DNA of 64,000 nt from Pseudomonadota bacterium (lineage in GTDB: Bacteria; Pseudomonadota; Gammaproteobacteria; Steroidobacterales; Steroidobacteraceae): positions 760,522 through 824,521 of the forward strand of contig JAFEDS010000016.1 in the NCBI GenBank assembly GCA_018241505.1. The letters are read 5' to 3'. The position numbers and the translations under genes were made by a program. This document shows, in pieces, positions 1 through 9,354 of the stretch (positions within the stretch are counted from its first letter, which is position 1; each line of letters opens with the position of its first letter). Under the pieces are notes generated by a model. The model was not told the origin of the DNA, made no database searches, and worked only from the letters and a program-made list of their open reading frames with translations.

Positions 1-327
1 CATTTGTTCGCTGAGTTCCAGAGCTCGCCGCCCAATGAGCATCTCGATGAATACTCGGATGCCAACATTGCATTCCATACCGAGGTCATCCGCCTCGGTG
101 GCTCGCAGACCATCATTGATGCGACCCGCAACCTGTTGCTCCACGTGCGTGCCATCCGGCGGGCGACCATCTCACAGCAGGACCGCGCGTCCCGCTCCAT
201 CATCGATCATCTGAAGATCATCGAAGCATTGGAGAAGCGCGATACGGAGCTGGCGGAGCGTTTGACCCGCCAACATACATTGGATCTGGCGACTCACGTC
301 GACCGCTACGGTGACTTTCTCGGCTGA
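1..327 (+). CDS. GntR/FadR-family regulator, C-terminal part (truncated by window edge)
   Basis: Only the last 108 codons are inside the window; the reading frame is open through base 1, so the true start lies upstream. The visible part matches an FCD ligand-binding domain: an N-AFH segment about 25 residues in, then D-H-LKIIEAL, then a terminal AERLTRQH. In FCD domains these histidines and acids bind a metal next to a carboxylate effector. The missing N-terminus should carry the winged-helix GntR domain. The ligand cannot be judged from this fragment. The gene converges on ppc with 10 bp between stop codons. Confidence 0.8.
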   Translation, partial: HLFAEFQSSPPNEHLDEYSDANIAFHTEVIRLGGSQTIIDATRNLLLHVRAIRRATISQQDRASRSIIDHLKIIEALEKRDTELAERLTRQHTLDLATHVDRYGDFLG

Positions 328-337
328 GGGTGCCGGG

Positions 338-2986
338 TTATCCACTATTTCTCAGGGCGGTCGCAATCGCGTTGATGGACAACTGGATGCCCTCACGCAC
401 CCGCGGATCCTTCTCTCCCGCGCGATGCCGCTTCAGCATTTCCACCTGCAGCAGGTTGAGCGGCTCGATGTAGGGCAACCGCAACCGGATCGAGGCATCC
501 AGTGCCGGATGTCTCTCCAACAGCCGCGTTTGACCGGTCACGGTCAGCAACGATTCCACGGTCACCGTCCACGTGTCGCGGATGTGGCCGAAAATCGCGC
601 CGGCGAGCGTCCGGTCCTCAACTAACATCGCATACAGGGCCGCAATCCCCATATCCGACTTGGAGAGCACCATTTCCAGGTTGTCCACGGTCGCGCGGAA
701 AAAGGGCCACGCCGCCAGCATCTCCTGCAGCAGCGCTGGATCGGGGAAGGATTTGAGAGCCTGCCCTACTCCGTACCATCCCGGCAACATGACACGCGCC
801 TGCGCCCAACTGAATACCCACGGAATGGCGCGCAGATCCTCAATTCGTTCCGAGCTGGTTCGGGATGCGGGACGCGAGCCGATTTTCAACTCCGCGATCT
901 CTACCAGCGGAGTCATCTGGCGGAAGAACCGCGGGAAACCTTCCGTTTCGTACACGAGCTTGCGGTAGGCGTGGAACGCGTCCTTGGACAGCGTGTTCAT
1001 TGCGCCCGCGAAGCGGGATCGATCGGCCGTTGAAAGCTGCGCGTTTTCCAGTGAAGTCAACAGCGTCGCGGCCGTGATCGACTCGAGATTGACCGCGGCA
1101 CTCTCTCGGGTACCGTACTTCGCGGCGATGATTTCGCCCTGTTCGGTAATACGGATCCGGCCTTTCACAGTCCCGTACGGCTGGGCTCGAATGGCATCGA
1201 AAGACGAGCCGCCACCACGCCCCACCGCGCCGCCGCGTCCGTGAAAAACCTGCATGACTGTCTGCGCCTTGCGGAACACTTCGGCCAGCGCCGTGGTTGC
1301 CTGTTGCAGGCTCCAGACGGAGGTCAGATAGCCGCCATCCTTGTTGGAGTCGGAGTATCCGACCATGACCTCCTGGAAACCGCGGCTCTTCGTGATCGCA
1401 GCGACTTCGGGCAGCGCCAGCCATGTCGTCATGACCGTGGAGGAATTCCGCAGGTCACCGATGGTTTCAAACAGCGGAACGGCCATGATGGCCGCGTGCC
1501 CTGCGCGGTACAACCCCGCCTCCTTCAGCAGGATGTTGACCTCCAGCAGGTCCGAAACGCTGTCGCATTTGGAGATGATGTAGGTGGTGATGCATTCCGG
1601 CCCGTAAATCCTGTGAGCCTCGGCCGCGGCCCGCACGATCGCCAGCTCCGAGTCGGTTTCGGGGCTGTAGGTTGCGAACGGGCTGGCCAGTAGACGCTCA
1701 CTCGACAGCTCCTGCCGGAGCAGCCCGATGCGAGTGGCTTCGTTCATCTGCTCGTAATCGGCCGCAACGCCGGCTACCTTCAACAGCTCGGCGACTACGC
1801 GCGCGTGGACATCCGAGTTCTGTCTCAGATCCAACGTCGCCAGATGAAAACCAAACGTCTCGACAGCGCGAATGAGCCGGGTTAGGGCGCTCGATTCATT
1901 GCCCTGGCTTTGCAAGGATTTTTCGAGGATCTGCAGATCGTCGCGCAGTGTCCTGGCATCGGCATAGGCTTCAGCCGGGACCAACGCAGGCCTGGCCGGT
2001 ACCTGGCCGGTGATCTTCTTGTAGGTTTCCGCGAGTCGCGCATAAATCCCGGTGATTGCCCTTCTGTAGGGCTCGTCGGCGCGGACCGCGTGATTATCGC
2101 CGCCGCGCTCAGCCAACTCGTTCAACTCGCGTGAGACTTCTGCCTGCTCATTCGAGATGGAGAGCTCGGCACCCAAGGCGTGCAATTGCGCGAGATAGTT
2201 GGCCAGCAACGCTTGCGACGACCGACTCAAGGTGACTTTCAGGGAGTCGGCCGTGACATGCGGATTGCCATCGCGATCACCACCGATCCAGCTCCCCGGG
2301 CGAAGGAAACTGGCGGGTCGACGCCCCAGAGACCGCTCCCATCGCGCATATAGCGCCGGAATCACCGGCAAAAAAACCTCGCGCAGATAAGCGAGCGCAA
2401 TATCGACCTCGTCGGATACGTACAGCCGTTCGCGCCGCAGCGCGCGCGTCTGCCAAAGCAACGCCACCTGCCTCGCAATAGCCTCGTCAATCAGCTCGCC
2501 ATCCGCAGTCTCGGTACGGCCGGCATCCCGCAACCGCATCAGATCAAAGATGCGATTACGATGGTCGATCATGCTTTTGCGCATGACCTCCGTGGGATGC
2601 GCCGTGAGCACTGGAACAATCAATGCCCGGTCCAGAAGGTCACTCGCCTTCTCAGCATCCACACCCTGCGTCTTCAGGTAATCCAGCGTGGCGGGGAGAG
2701 TGCTCTCCTTCTCGGCTGTCACACCCTGGCGGTCTTCCGCAAGGTTCGCCAGCATCGAAAAAAGCATGAAGCTGCGTGCGAATGCGACGGTCTCGTCGAG
2801 CGTCAGGGACTCCAGGCCGGCATCCAGACCCCGCGGTTTTGAGATGCCACGATAGCGGTCCACGGAGCCGGCGCGGATGGCCTCGATGCGCTGAAATAGT
2901 GCATCGCCGCCGTGGGCGCGGATGACGTCGCCGAGGATCTTGCCCAGGAAGCGGACGTCGGCGTTCTGAGTGAGCGGTTGATTCAT
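338..2986 (-). CDS. ppc: Phosphoenolpyruvate carboxylase
   Basis: Cytoplasmic enzyme that carboxylates phosphoenolpyruvate with bicarbonate to oxaloacetate, refilling the TCA cycle. The 882-residue length is normal for a bacterial PEPC. Diagnostic motifs are all present: VLTAHPTEV (catalytic His at about 130), GSWIGGDRDGNPHVT, VMVGYSDSNKDGGY with the active-site Lys, and the glycine loop FHGRGGAVGRGGG. The C-terminus ends in RNSG, close to the usual RNTG. The frame is open for 40 more codons upstream, but that stretch is Cys- and Arg-rich and unlike PEPC, so the ATG at 2986 (MNQPLTQN) is taken as the start. It is divergent from the large membrane-protein gene at 3086. Confidence 0.97.
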   Translation of the reverse strand: MNQPLTQNADVRFLGKILGDVIRAHGGDALFQRIEAIRAGSVDRYRGISKPRGLDAGLESLTLDETVAFARSFMLFSMLANLAEDRQGVTAEKESTLPATLDYLKTQGVDAEKASDLLDRALIVPVLTAHPTEVMRKSMIDHRNRIFDLMRLRDAGRTETADGELIDEAIARQVALLWQTRALRRERLYVSDEVDIALAYLREVFLPVIPALYARWERSLGRRPASFLRPGSWIGGDRDGNPHVTADSLKVTLSRSSQALLANYLAQLHALGAELSISNEQAEVSRELNELAERGGDNHAVRADEPYRRAITGIYARLAETYKKITGQVPARPALVPAEAYADARTLRDDLQILEKSLQSQGNESSALTRLIRAVETFGFHLATLDLRQNSDVHARVVAELLKVAGVAADYEQMNEATRIGLLRQELSSERLLASPFATYSPETDSELAIVRAAAEAHRIYGPECITTYIISKCDSVSDLLEVNILLKEAGLYRAGHAAIMAVPLFETIGDLRNSSTVMTTWLALPEVAAITKSRGFQEVMVGYSDSNKDGGYLTSVWSLQQATTALAEVFRKAQTVMQVFHGRGGAVGRGGGSSFDAIRAQPYGTVKGRIRITEQGEIIAAKYGTRESAAVNLESITAATLLTSLENAQLSTADRSRFAGAMNTLSKDAFHAYRKLVYETEGFPRFFRQMTPLVEIAELKIGSRPASRTSSERIEDLRAIPWVFSWAQARVMLPGWYGVGQALKSFPDPALLQEMLAAWPFFRATVDNLEMVLSKSDMGIAALYAMLVEDRTLAGAIFGHIRDTWTVTVESLLTVTGQTRLLERHPALDASIRLRLPYIEPLNLLQVEMLKRHRAGEKDPRVREGIQLSINAIATALRNSG

Positions 2987-3085
2987 CGTTAGGACAATAC
3001 AGCAAATATTCGCGGTGCAGCAGCGCGATATCCGGCCACTTGCGGACAGTCTGTTGTCAAGGGAGGGGGCAAGCGGACCAACATC

Positions 3086-6000
3086 ATGAAGAAGTGGGCT
3101 GCGCAACTGACCCGCACAATTCTGTGCGCGCTACTCATTGGCCCGACACTATTGTCGGCAGTCCGCGCGGCGGACCAAGCTGTACCGAAAGCGCTAACGC
3201 CCGCAACCCGCAAACCGGGCCTGGTGCAACGCCAACAACTGAATCCCGCGGTCAGTCTGGCCACGCTCCTGCCGGAAGCAGCCGAAATCGACCTGGGTGT
3301 GGTGGTCGTTCCGGACCCGCGCGTCGCCCGATACCAACGGCCGTACGACCTGGGACTCGTCGCCATCGAGCTGGGCATGCTGAAGAACGGCTACGTTCTC
3401 GACCGCTTCTACCTGCCCTGGTACGGCGATGCACCCGCCGAAGAAACCGATACCGCCGCAAACACCGGCCCGTCCGAGTCGCCCAAGTACGGGCTCATGT
3501 TGTTTCGATGTGACGCGTGGCGTGCCGATGATACATCGCAGCAATCTCGTGCCAGGCCCGGGGAGTGCACAACACCCTCCACGGATCAAACGCGACGCCG
3601 CAGCCGCTTTCGCGCGCTTTACATTGTCCCTGACGTTTCGACAACGGGTATCGATGCGCATTCATTCCAGTGTGTAGTCAGTCGGATTGCCTCACAGTTG
3701 TCACCGGCCCCTGCCGGCGAGTCGCCGCCAGACGAGCTGAAGTGCCCGAAGCCGCCGGCGGTGCATTTCACGACCCACTCGCAGCAGCTTCCTGCAGTGG
3801 GCCTGCTCACATTTCCAGGTCTGTACGAGGCGGAGTTTGCTTCCGCGCTCGTCGTACTGGGCCCCTCCTTTTCAGGTTCGGTCGACTCACTCGGCGCCCT
3901 GTCAGAACGGCTGGATGCCACGCAGACGCGCATCTCACGGATTTGCGCCATTTCCAGCTCGACCAGTGACAGCTCCAACTTCCGGGCCAATGCCCGTTAC
4001 CCCAACCTGCAGTTCACCAGTCTCGCGCTCGAGAACAACCGCAAGCTCGCGCACCTGGCCAGGCTCGTCGCTTCACTGACGCAGTGGGCGCCCGCCGCCG
4101 TCGACACTCGCAGGGATCTCAAACAACAGGTGGCCCATTTGAAAAACAGAGTGGCCATCCTCGCGGAAGCATCCACGTTTGGCAGCGGCGTGTGTCTCGG
4201 CGACCTGCAGTCCGCGGACAGCGATGATCGCTACCGCCTGTTCGCCGAAGCCTTGTGCGATTCGGCCGTGTACCTGTATTTTCCCGCGAATATCGCCGAT
4301 GTGCGTTACGGCCTGCTGCAGGCGCGCGCCGACGACGATGCCAACAGCCCCTTGAACCTCAAACTGCACACCCCGACCGACCATCTGCCGCTGCAGTTGG
4401 GAACCGAGAATGGCAGTGAGTTCCCCGAGAGCCGGCAATCGGGCCTGACTTCTGTGAGTGCGGAGCTCGCGCTCGAACGAGGCTTGGACGCGCTGAAGGA
4501 CTTGGCTCCCGTTCCGCAGATTGTCATCGTCGTGGCGACCGATGTCCGCGACCGGCTGTTTCTGTTCGATGAAGTCAGAGCCCGCCTTCCCGGTGCACTG
4601 CTCATCGACCTGGAAGCGGACAATCTGCTGGCACATCCGGACTTCCTGCACGCGAGCCGCAGCGCTTTGTCGTTTGCATCCGCCGAGCTCACGGGCCGGT
4701 CGCGTGTCTATGGCTGCGAATCGACCCCGGATGACCAGGACGCGCATTCGCGCTGGAATCCCATTTCATCGTGGTCGAGTGATGTGCAGGCGCTGCTCTC
4801 CGATGCCGTCGCGGGATTGGCCTCGGGCTCTGTTGCCGGTAATGCGCCCTGTCTGTTCGACGGCAGCTTTGAGCCACGCAGCCGGCGCGCCACCCTCCAG
4901 GTTGTAACGCTGACAGGGTTTCATAAAGTCAGCACCGGTTATGTCACCGGTTCCGCTCGCCACACCCGGGCGTCCATCACAGCCGCGGCCAACATCGACT
5001 CGACGCGATTCGAAATCATCGAGGCCAGCGCCCCGATGTTGTGTCTCACGGCGGCGTGGCTGTGGATCTCGCCCCTGGTGCTGCCGCGCAGGCGCGAGGT
5101 GCCGATCAAGCCGGCACACCTGTCGTTTGCAGACACCTTTTCGCTGGGAATCTGCCTGCTGTGCGCGGCCCTGCTGACCCTGGGCGGCTACTATGTCAAC
5201 CAGTTCGACCCGGACAATGCGATCCCATTCTGGCTGGTGATCGCGCTGTTGGGGGGATTCGTCGGGCTGTATTTCTGGATCAAGGCGCTGCGCCGGGTGC
5301 GGCGGGCCGCGCAACAATTCAACTCCCGCAGTGCCGTGGCCCCGGCCGCACTGGCATTGTCAGCGGTGATTCTGGCGTGCGCGCCGCTGTTGTGGCTCGG
5401 CAGCAGCCACGCAACCTACAAAGACATCGTGGACATTGCGGAACTGATCGAGCTCGCCGTGGATCCCCAGTCCGGAATGGCGCTCTTCCTGGTCATCGGC
5501 CTGGCCACTCTCGCCCTGCTGCACGCCTCGATCATACTCAGCAGCGGAGCGGGAATCGTGAACCGCAACTCCAACGTGCTGCGCGGCGCGGAAGAGTTGG
5601 CCAGGCCTGCCAACAAGAATGGGGCCGGCGCAAAGCGCCATCGGCGCGGCTTGCCCGCGCTCAACCCTTATGGACTGTTGGCGCTGGCGTCGAGCGTAAT
5701 TGCGTTGGTCGTCCTGCGAGCCATCGTGTATCGCGAAGTGCGGCTCACCCTCTTTGGGACGTTTGCTTCCCATGCGGCGTTGTTCGCCATTGTCGCCACC
5801 TCGTTTTCCGCGGCACTGTTGGCTTGCTCGGCCATTGGCTCAGCCCGGCGGGTGCGCTCCATATCCCGGTTCTTCTCGATGGCTCGCGCTCAAACTACTC
5901 CAACCACGACGCTTTGGCCGCCGGGACCGCAAACACCCCGCATCTTTGCAACCACTCCTGTGGTCGCCCTGGCTGCCAGCGGCGGGGAGCATGCCCGCAC

Positions 6001-6472
6001 GCTGCTGGAAAGTGACCAATGCGATCATTGGATCCGGGAGCTGAAGGAATGGCTGTACGACTGCCAGGACGACAGCAGTCACCGCATCGCGGCTTTCACC
6101 TTGCTTGCCGTGGAAATCTCGCTATACCGATGGTTTGTGGTCGGTGGAGTCTCGTGCGCACTCGCCAGTGTCGCGACGGTCTGGTTGTTTCCCATCGAGG
6201 CGGACCAGTTGGTGATACTCAATCTCGGGCTGCTGGTGGCGCTCGGAGTGTCCTGCGGCCTGGTCGCCACCAGCCTGGAGCGGGATGAAGTGTTGAGCAG
6301 CATACTGTGCAACAGGAAGGCACGCCGCCGCTTTTCGACACCCTTGTTCATGTTCATTGCCCTGCCCTTCCTGGCGTTTGCACTGGCGCTTGCCATCGCG
6401 AATGTTCCGGGTGTCGTCGATTGGGGCGGCGGCTTGCTACAGCTTCTCGCTGCGCTGGGAATCCATCCTTAA
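3086..6472 (+). CDS. Large membrane protein with periplasmic N-domain, function unknown
   Basis: A 1128-residue protein that I cannot assign. Residues 1-29 form a signal peptide ending near AVRAADQ. Residues 30-645 are soluble and probably periplasmic. From about 650 there are roughly ten hydrophobic helices, two of them in the last 100 residues. A segment near residues 470-530 (VVATDVRDRLFLFDEVRARL, then a parallel strand/Asp pattern and HASRSALSFAS) resembles uncharacterised proteobacterial proteins I recall with a 'LGSDVYDKLLLL' type motif and a periplasmic-binding-like look; that resemblance is from memory. It stands alone between divergent ppc and the efflux operon (123 bp gap). No ATPase, kinase or channel motif is visible. 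Confidence 0.75.
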   Translation: MKKWAAQLTRTILCALLIGPTLLSAVRAADQAVPKALTPATRKPGLVQRQQLNPAVSLATLLPEAAEIDLGVVVVPDPRVARYQRPYDLGLVAIELGMLKNGYVLDRFYLPWYGDAPAEETDTAANTGPSESPKYGLMLFRCDAWRADDTSQQSRARPGECTTPSTDQTRRRSRFRALYIVPDVSTTGIDAHSFQCVVSRIASQLSPAPAGESPPDELKCPKPPAVHFTTHSQQLPAVGLLTFPGLYEAEFASALVVLGPSFSGSVDSLGALSERLDATQTRISRICAISSSTSDSSNFRANARYPNLQFTSLALENNRKLAHLARLVASLTQWAPAAVDTRRDLKQQVAHLKNRVAILAEASTFGSGVCLGDLQSADSDDRYRLFAEALCDSAVYLYFPANIADVRYGLLQARADDDANSPLNLKLHTPTDHLPLQLGTENGSEFPESRQSGLTSVSAELALERGLDALKDLAPVPQIVIVVATDVRDRLFLFDEVRARLPGALLIDLEADNLLAHPDFLHASRSALSFASAELTGRSRVYGCESTPDDQDAHSRWNPISSWSSDVQALLSDAVAGLASGSVAGNAPCLFDGSFEPRSRRATLQVVTLTGFHKVSTGYVTGSARHTRASITAAANIDSTRFEIIEASAPMLCLTAAWLWISPLVLPRRREVPIKPAHLSFADTFSLGICLLCAALLTLGGYYVNQFDPDNAIPFWLVIALLGGFVGLYFWIKALRRVRRAAQQFNSRSAVAPAALALSAVILACAPLLWLGSSHATYKDIVDIAELIELAVDPQSGMALFLVIGLATLALLHASIILSSGAGIVNRNSNVLRGAEELARPANKNGAGAKRHRRGLPALNPYGLLALASSVIALVVLRAIVYREVRLTLFGTFASHAALFAIVATSFSAALLACSAIGSARRVRSISRFFSMARAQTTPTTTLWPPGPQTPRIFATTPVVALAASGGEHARTLLESDQCDHWIRELKEWLYDCQDDSSHRIAAFTLLAVEISLYRWFVVGGVSCALASVATVWLFPIEADQLVILNLGLLVALGVSCGLVATSLERDEVLSSILCNRKARRRFSTPLFMFIALPFLAFALALAIANVPGVVDWGGGLLQLLAALGIHP

Positions 6473-6595
6473 CACCGCTGTCGCAGCGATTCTATTCAAT
6501 ACACCCCCAGGATCATCGGGGCACAATCGCGAGCTGTCTCCCGCTTGGCTACACTGTGACGCCGCGGGGGCGTAGAGGCTTCAAGGGAGAGCTCG

Positions 6596-7675
6596 ATGAC
6601 GGATACCCCATCCGCCTTCAATTGGCGCACGCCACCCGACTGGATCTGGCGGGCAATCGTCTTTCTGCTCGCAGTGGGCGTGCTCGTGCTCATCACCACA
6701 CGCTGGAGCCGCTGGGAATCCAATTCGCGCCGGCAATCGACGGACGATGCCTACCTGCAATCCGACTTGACCCCGATCGCCGCAAAGGTTTCCGGGTACG
6801 TGCGCGCCATGCCCATCCAGGACTACGACCGCGTCCAACAGGGTCAGTTGATCGCCGAGATTGTCGACGACGACTACCGTGCCACCGTGGATCAACTCAC
6901 CGCCAGTGTCGCGGCTGCCGCGGCACAAATCGAGGCCTTGAAGGCACAGCAGGAACTGCAGACAGCCAACGTCCAGGCCGCCCGGGCCAGCGTCGCCGCC
7001 GTGGCTGCCAATGCGGAACAGAACAAACGCGATCTCGCTCGACAGGCCCTGCTGTTCAAGACAGGATCGTCTTCAACCGAGGCGGCTGAAAAGCTGCAAA
7101 CGGTCAAAGCCCAGCTTGCCGCCCAACTCGAGCAGTCGCGTGCCCAGGCGAGTGCCGCCGGCCGCCAACTGACGGTTCTGGCCGCCCAACAGGCCCAGGC
7201 CGAAGCGGCGCTTGCCGCTCAAAAGGCCAACCTCGCTCTTGCCAGAATCAACTTGGGCTACACGCGCATCGTGGCCCCGCAGGACGGTGTCATCGGCCAG
7301 CGCCAGGTGAAACCGGGTCAGTGGGTGGGTGTGGGCGGCCAGGTCACCTCATTGACGCCCCTGCCGAATGTCTGGGTGGTCGCCAACTTCAAGGAAACCC
7401 AATTGACGCACATGTCGATTGGCGAGAAAGCCGATATCCGCGTGGATACGTTTCCGGGGCGGACCCTGCATGGACACGTCATCGCCTTCGCCCCCGGGGC
7501 CGGCTCGCAGTTCGCACTGTTGCCGCCCGACAATGCCACCGGCAATTTCACCAAAGTGGTGCAACGTGTTGCCGTCAAGATTGTCATCGACGATGCCGAC
7601 GGCTTGAAGGACAAGTTGCGACCCGGAATGTCAGTGGTGGCGACGGTCGATACCAAGTCGGGTCAGCGTTCATGA
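6596..7675 (+). CDS. HlyD/EmrA-family membrane fusion protein
   Basis: Periplasmic adaptor of a tripartite drug-efflux pump, linking the MFS pump encoded next to the outer-membrane channel after it. The 359 residues show one N-terminal transmembrane helix (about 16-36), a first half-lipoyl segment with the typical STDDAYLQSD motif (43-90), an Ala/Gln-rich coiled-coil hairpin (95-215), the second half-lipoyl motif GYTRIVAPQDGVIGQRQVKP (about 220-245) and a beta-barrel end. The length fits EmrA/VceA-like adaptors. Its stop overlaps the ATG of the next gene (ATGA), which indicates translational coupling. Confidence 0.93.
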   Translation: MTDTPSAFNWRTPPDWIWRAIVFLLAVGVLVLITTRWSRWESNSRRQSTDDAYLQSDLTPIAAKVSGYVRAMPIQDYDRVQQGQLIAEIVDDDYRATVDQLTASVAAAAAQIEALKAQQELQTANVQAARASVAAVAANAEQNKRDLARQALLFKTGSSSTEAAEKLQTVKAQLAAQLEQSRAQASAAGRQLTVLAAQQAQAEAALAAQKANLALARINLGYTRIVAPQDGVIGQRQVKPGQWVGVGGQVTSLTPLPNVWVVANFKETQLTHMSIGEKADIRVDTFPGRTLHGHVIAFAPGAGSQFALLPPDNATGNFTKVVQRVAVKIVIDDADGLKDKLRPGMSVVATVDTKSGQRS

Positions 7676-9354
7676 ATGCACCGGGCCCAGCGGGGCCAGC
7701 GGGGGCAGCAGCGGCGCCTCCAGCGGCAGCAGCTACTCCAGCGGCGGCGGCTCCGGCGACACTCGCGCCCTCGCGACCCATCACGCCGCCCGCCACGTCA
7801 TTCCCGTGGCTCGGACTCACCGCCGTGCTGATGGGTACATTCATTTCAACCCTCAACACGCGCCTTTCAACCCTGGGCCTCGCTGACATCCGCGGTGCCG
7901 TCCACGCCGGCTTTGATGAGGGCGCCTGGATTTCCACCGCGCAGACGGTCGCCCAGATGCTGATCACGCTCGTGGCCATCTGGCTCGGCGCGATCTACGG
8001 CACGCGCAAGGTGTTGATGGAAGCGGCCGCGGCTTTCGCCGTCATTTCCCTGCTGGAGCCCTTCTCCCCCAACCTGCAGACCTTGTTGGTATTCCAGTTC
8101 GTGGGCGGCCTCGCATCCGGTTTCTTCATCCCCCTGACCTTGAGCTTCGTGCTGCGCAATACGCCACCGAAGGCCTGGGCATACGGCGTCGCGGTGTATG
8201 CACTCAACCTCGAAGTGTCGTTGAATGTCTCGGCGTCGCTCGAAGGTTGGTACACCGACCACCTGTCCTGGCGCTTCATCTTCTGGCAGAACATTCCGTT
8301 CGCGCTGATCATGGTGGCCTGCCTGTACTTCGGAGTGAAACCGGAACCCGTCAATCCCAACCGCCCGCGCGCCGATATTTTTGGATTCCTGTACGGCGGC
8401 TGCGGCTTCGCGCTCATTTATGCCGCGCTCGACCAGGGCAACCGGCTCGACTGGCTCAATTCAACCCTCGTCCTGGGCCTGCTGGCCGCCGGCTTTATGT
8501 TGTTGTTGCTTTTTTTCGTACACGAATGGCGCTGCCCGTTCCCGGCTGTCGACCTGCGAGTGGTGTTTGAGCCGCCCATGCCGCGAATGTTGCTGCTCGT
8601 GTCATTCCTGCGCCTGACCATTCTGTCCACGGCTCTCGTCATACCGCAGTTCTTACAGACCGTCCGCGGGTTTCGTGCCCTCGAGGTCGGCGATACGCTG
8701 GCGTGGATTGCGGCTCCCCAATTGCTCATTTGTTTTCTCGCGGGCTTTACCCTGCGGCGCGCCGATCCCCGCATGGTCGCGGTGTTTGGTTTCATGTGCA
8801 TCTGCGTCGCATGCCTGATGGTGGCATACGGTCTCACACCGCTGTGGGGTTCGGATCAATTCCTGCCGTCGGCAATCCTCCAGGCCGTTGGACAGAGCTT
8901 CGCCCTGTCGGGCACGATTTTTTTCGCGGTCCTGCACCTGCGCCCGCAGGTTGCCTTGAGCTTCGGGGCCGCCATCCAGACTGCCCGTCTGTTTGGCGGC
9001 GAGATCGGCAGTGCGTTCATTCAAACGTTTGTGCGAGTGCGCGGCCAGGTGGCCTCGAACCACCTGGGACAACACATCCAGGTCGGCGACGGATCGGTAA
9101 TCCAGCGCATGCAAGCGTACGGTGCGGCCACGGCTCGCGCCGGGGATCCACTGTCCGCCACAACACGCGGAGCCGCGGTCCTCAACAACGTAGTCCATGG
9201 TTCCGCCATCACGCAGGGAATCATCGATGCATTTGTGGTCATCGCCGCGGCCACCGCACTGACAGTCATCTTTATTGTTACGAGGCGCGCAGCCCCACCG
9301 GGGCCTGCCTCGCACGTGCCCATATTTGCCCGCCGCCCGGAGACGCCGCTATGA
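7672..9354 (+). CDS. MFS drug transporter, DHA2 (EmrB) family
   Basis: Inner-membrane proton-driven exporter of about 560 residues with some 14 hydrophobic helices, the length and topology of DHA2 pumps. The segment MGTFISTLNTRLSTLGLADI is the TM1 region typical of EmrB. The start is the ATG overlapping the emrA-like stop; the frame is open further upstream, but that is inside the previous gene. Odd feature: the first 40 residues are a low-complexity Ala/Pro/Gly tail before TM1, not usual for EmrB. It is followed by another ATGA overlap with the outer-membrane channel gene, so all three pump parts are translationally coupled. Confidence 0.93.
   Translation: MNAPGPAGPAGAAAAPPAAAATPAAAAPATLAPSRPITPPATSFPWLGLTAVLMGTFISTLNTRLSTLGLADIRGAVHAGFDEGAWISTAQTVAQMLITLVAIWLGAIYGTRKVLMEAAAAFAVISLLEPFSPNLQTLLVFQFVGGLASGFFIPLTLSFVLRNTPPKAWAYGVAVYALNLEVSLNVSASLEGWYTDHLSWRFIFWQNIPFALIMVACLYFGVKPEPVNPNRPRADIFGFLYGGCGFALIYAALDQGNRLDWLNSTLVLGLLAAGFMLLLLFFVHEWRCPFPAVDLRVVFEPPMPRMLLLVSFLRLTILSTALVIPQFLQTVRGFRALEVGDTLAWIAAPQLLICFLAGFTLRRADPRMVAVFGFMCICVACLMVAYGLTPLWGSDQFLPSAILQAVGQSFALSGTIFFAVLHLRPQVALSFGAAIQTARLFGGEIGSAFIQTFVRVRGQVASNHLGQHIQVGDGSVIQRMQAYGAATARAGDPLSATTRGAAVLNNVVHGSAITQGIIDAFVVIAAATALTVIFIVTRRAAPPGPASHVPIFARRPETPL

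Noticed and set aside
2987-3106. Upstream extension of ppc
   Set aside because: The 40 extra codons are not PEPC-like; the ATG at 2986 matches the family N-terminus.
5041-6015. Second-frame open frame inside the large membrane protein
   Set aside because: Low-complexity Arg/Gly/Ala translation; the other frame encodes clear signal peptide and membrane helices.
8703-9350. N-terminal extension of the NodT-type gene
   Set aside because: It lies in the wrong frame of the EmrB-like gene; the lipoprotein signal peptide begins at 9351.
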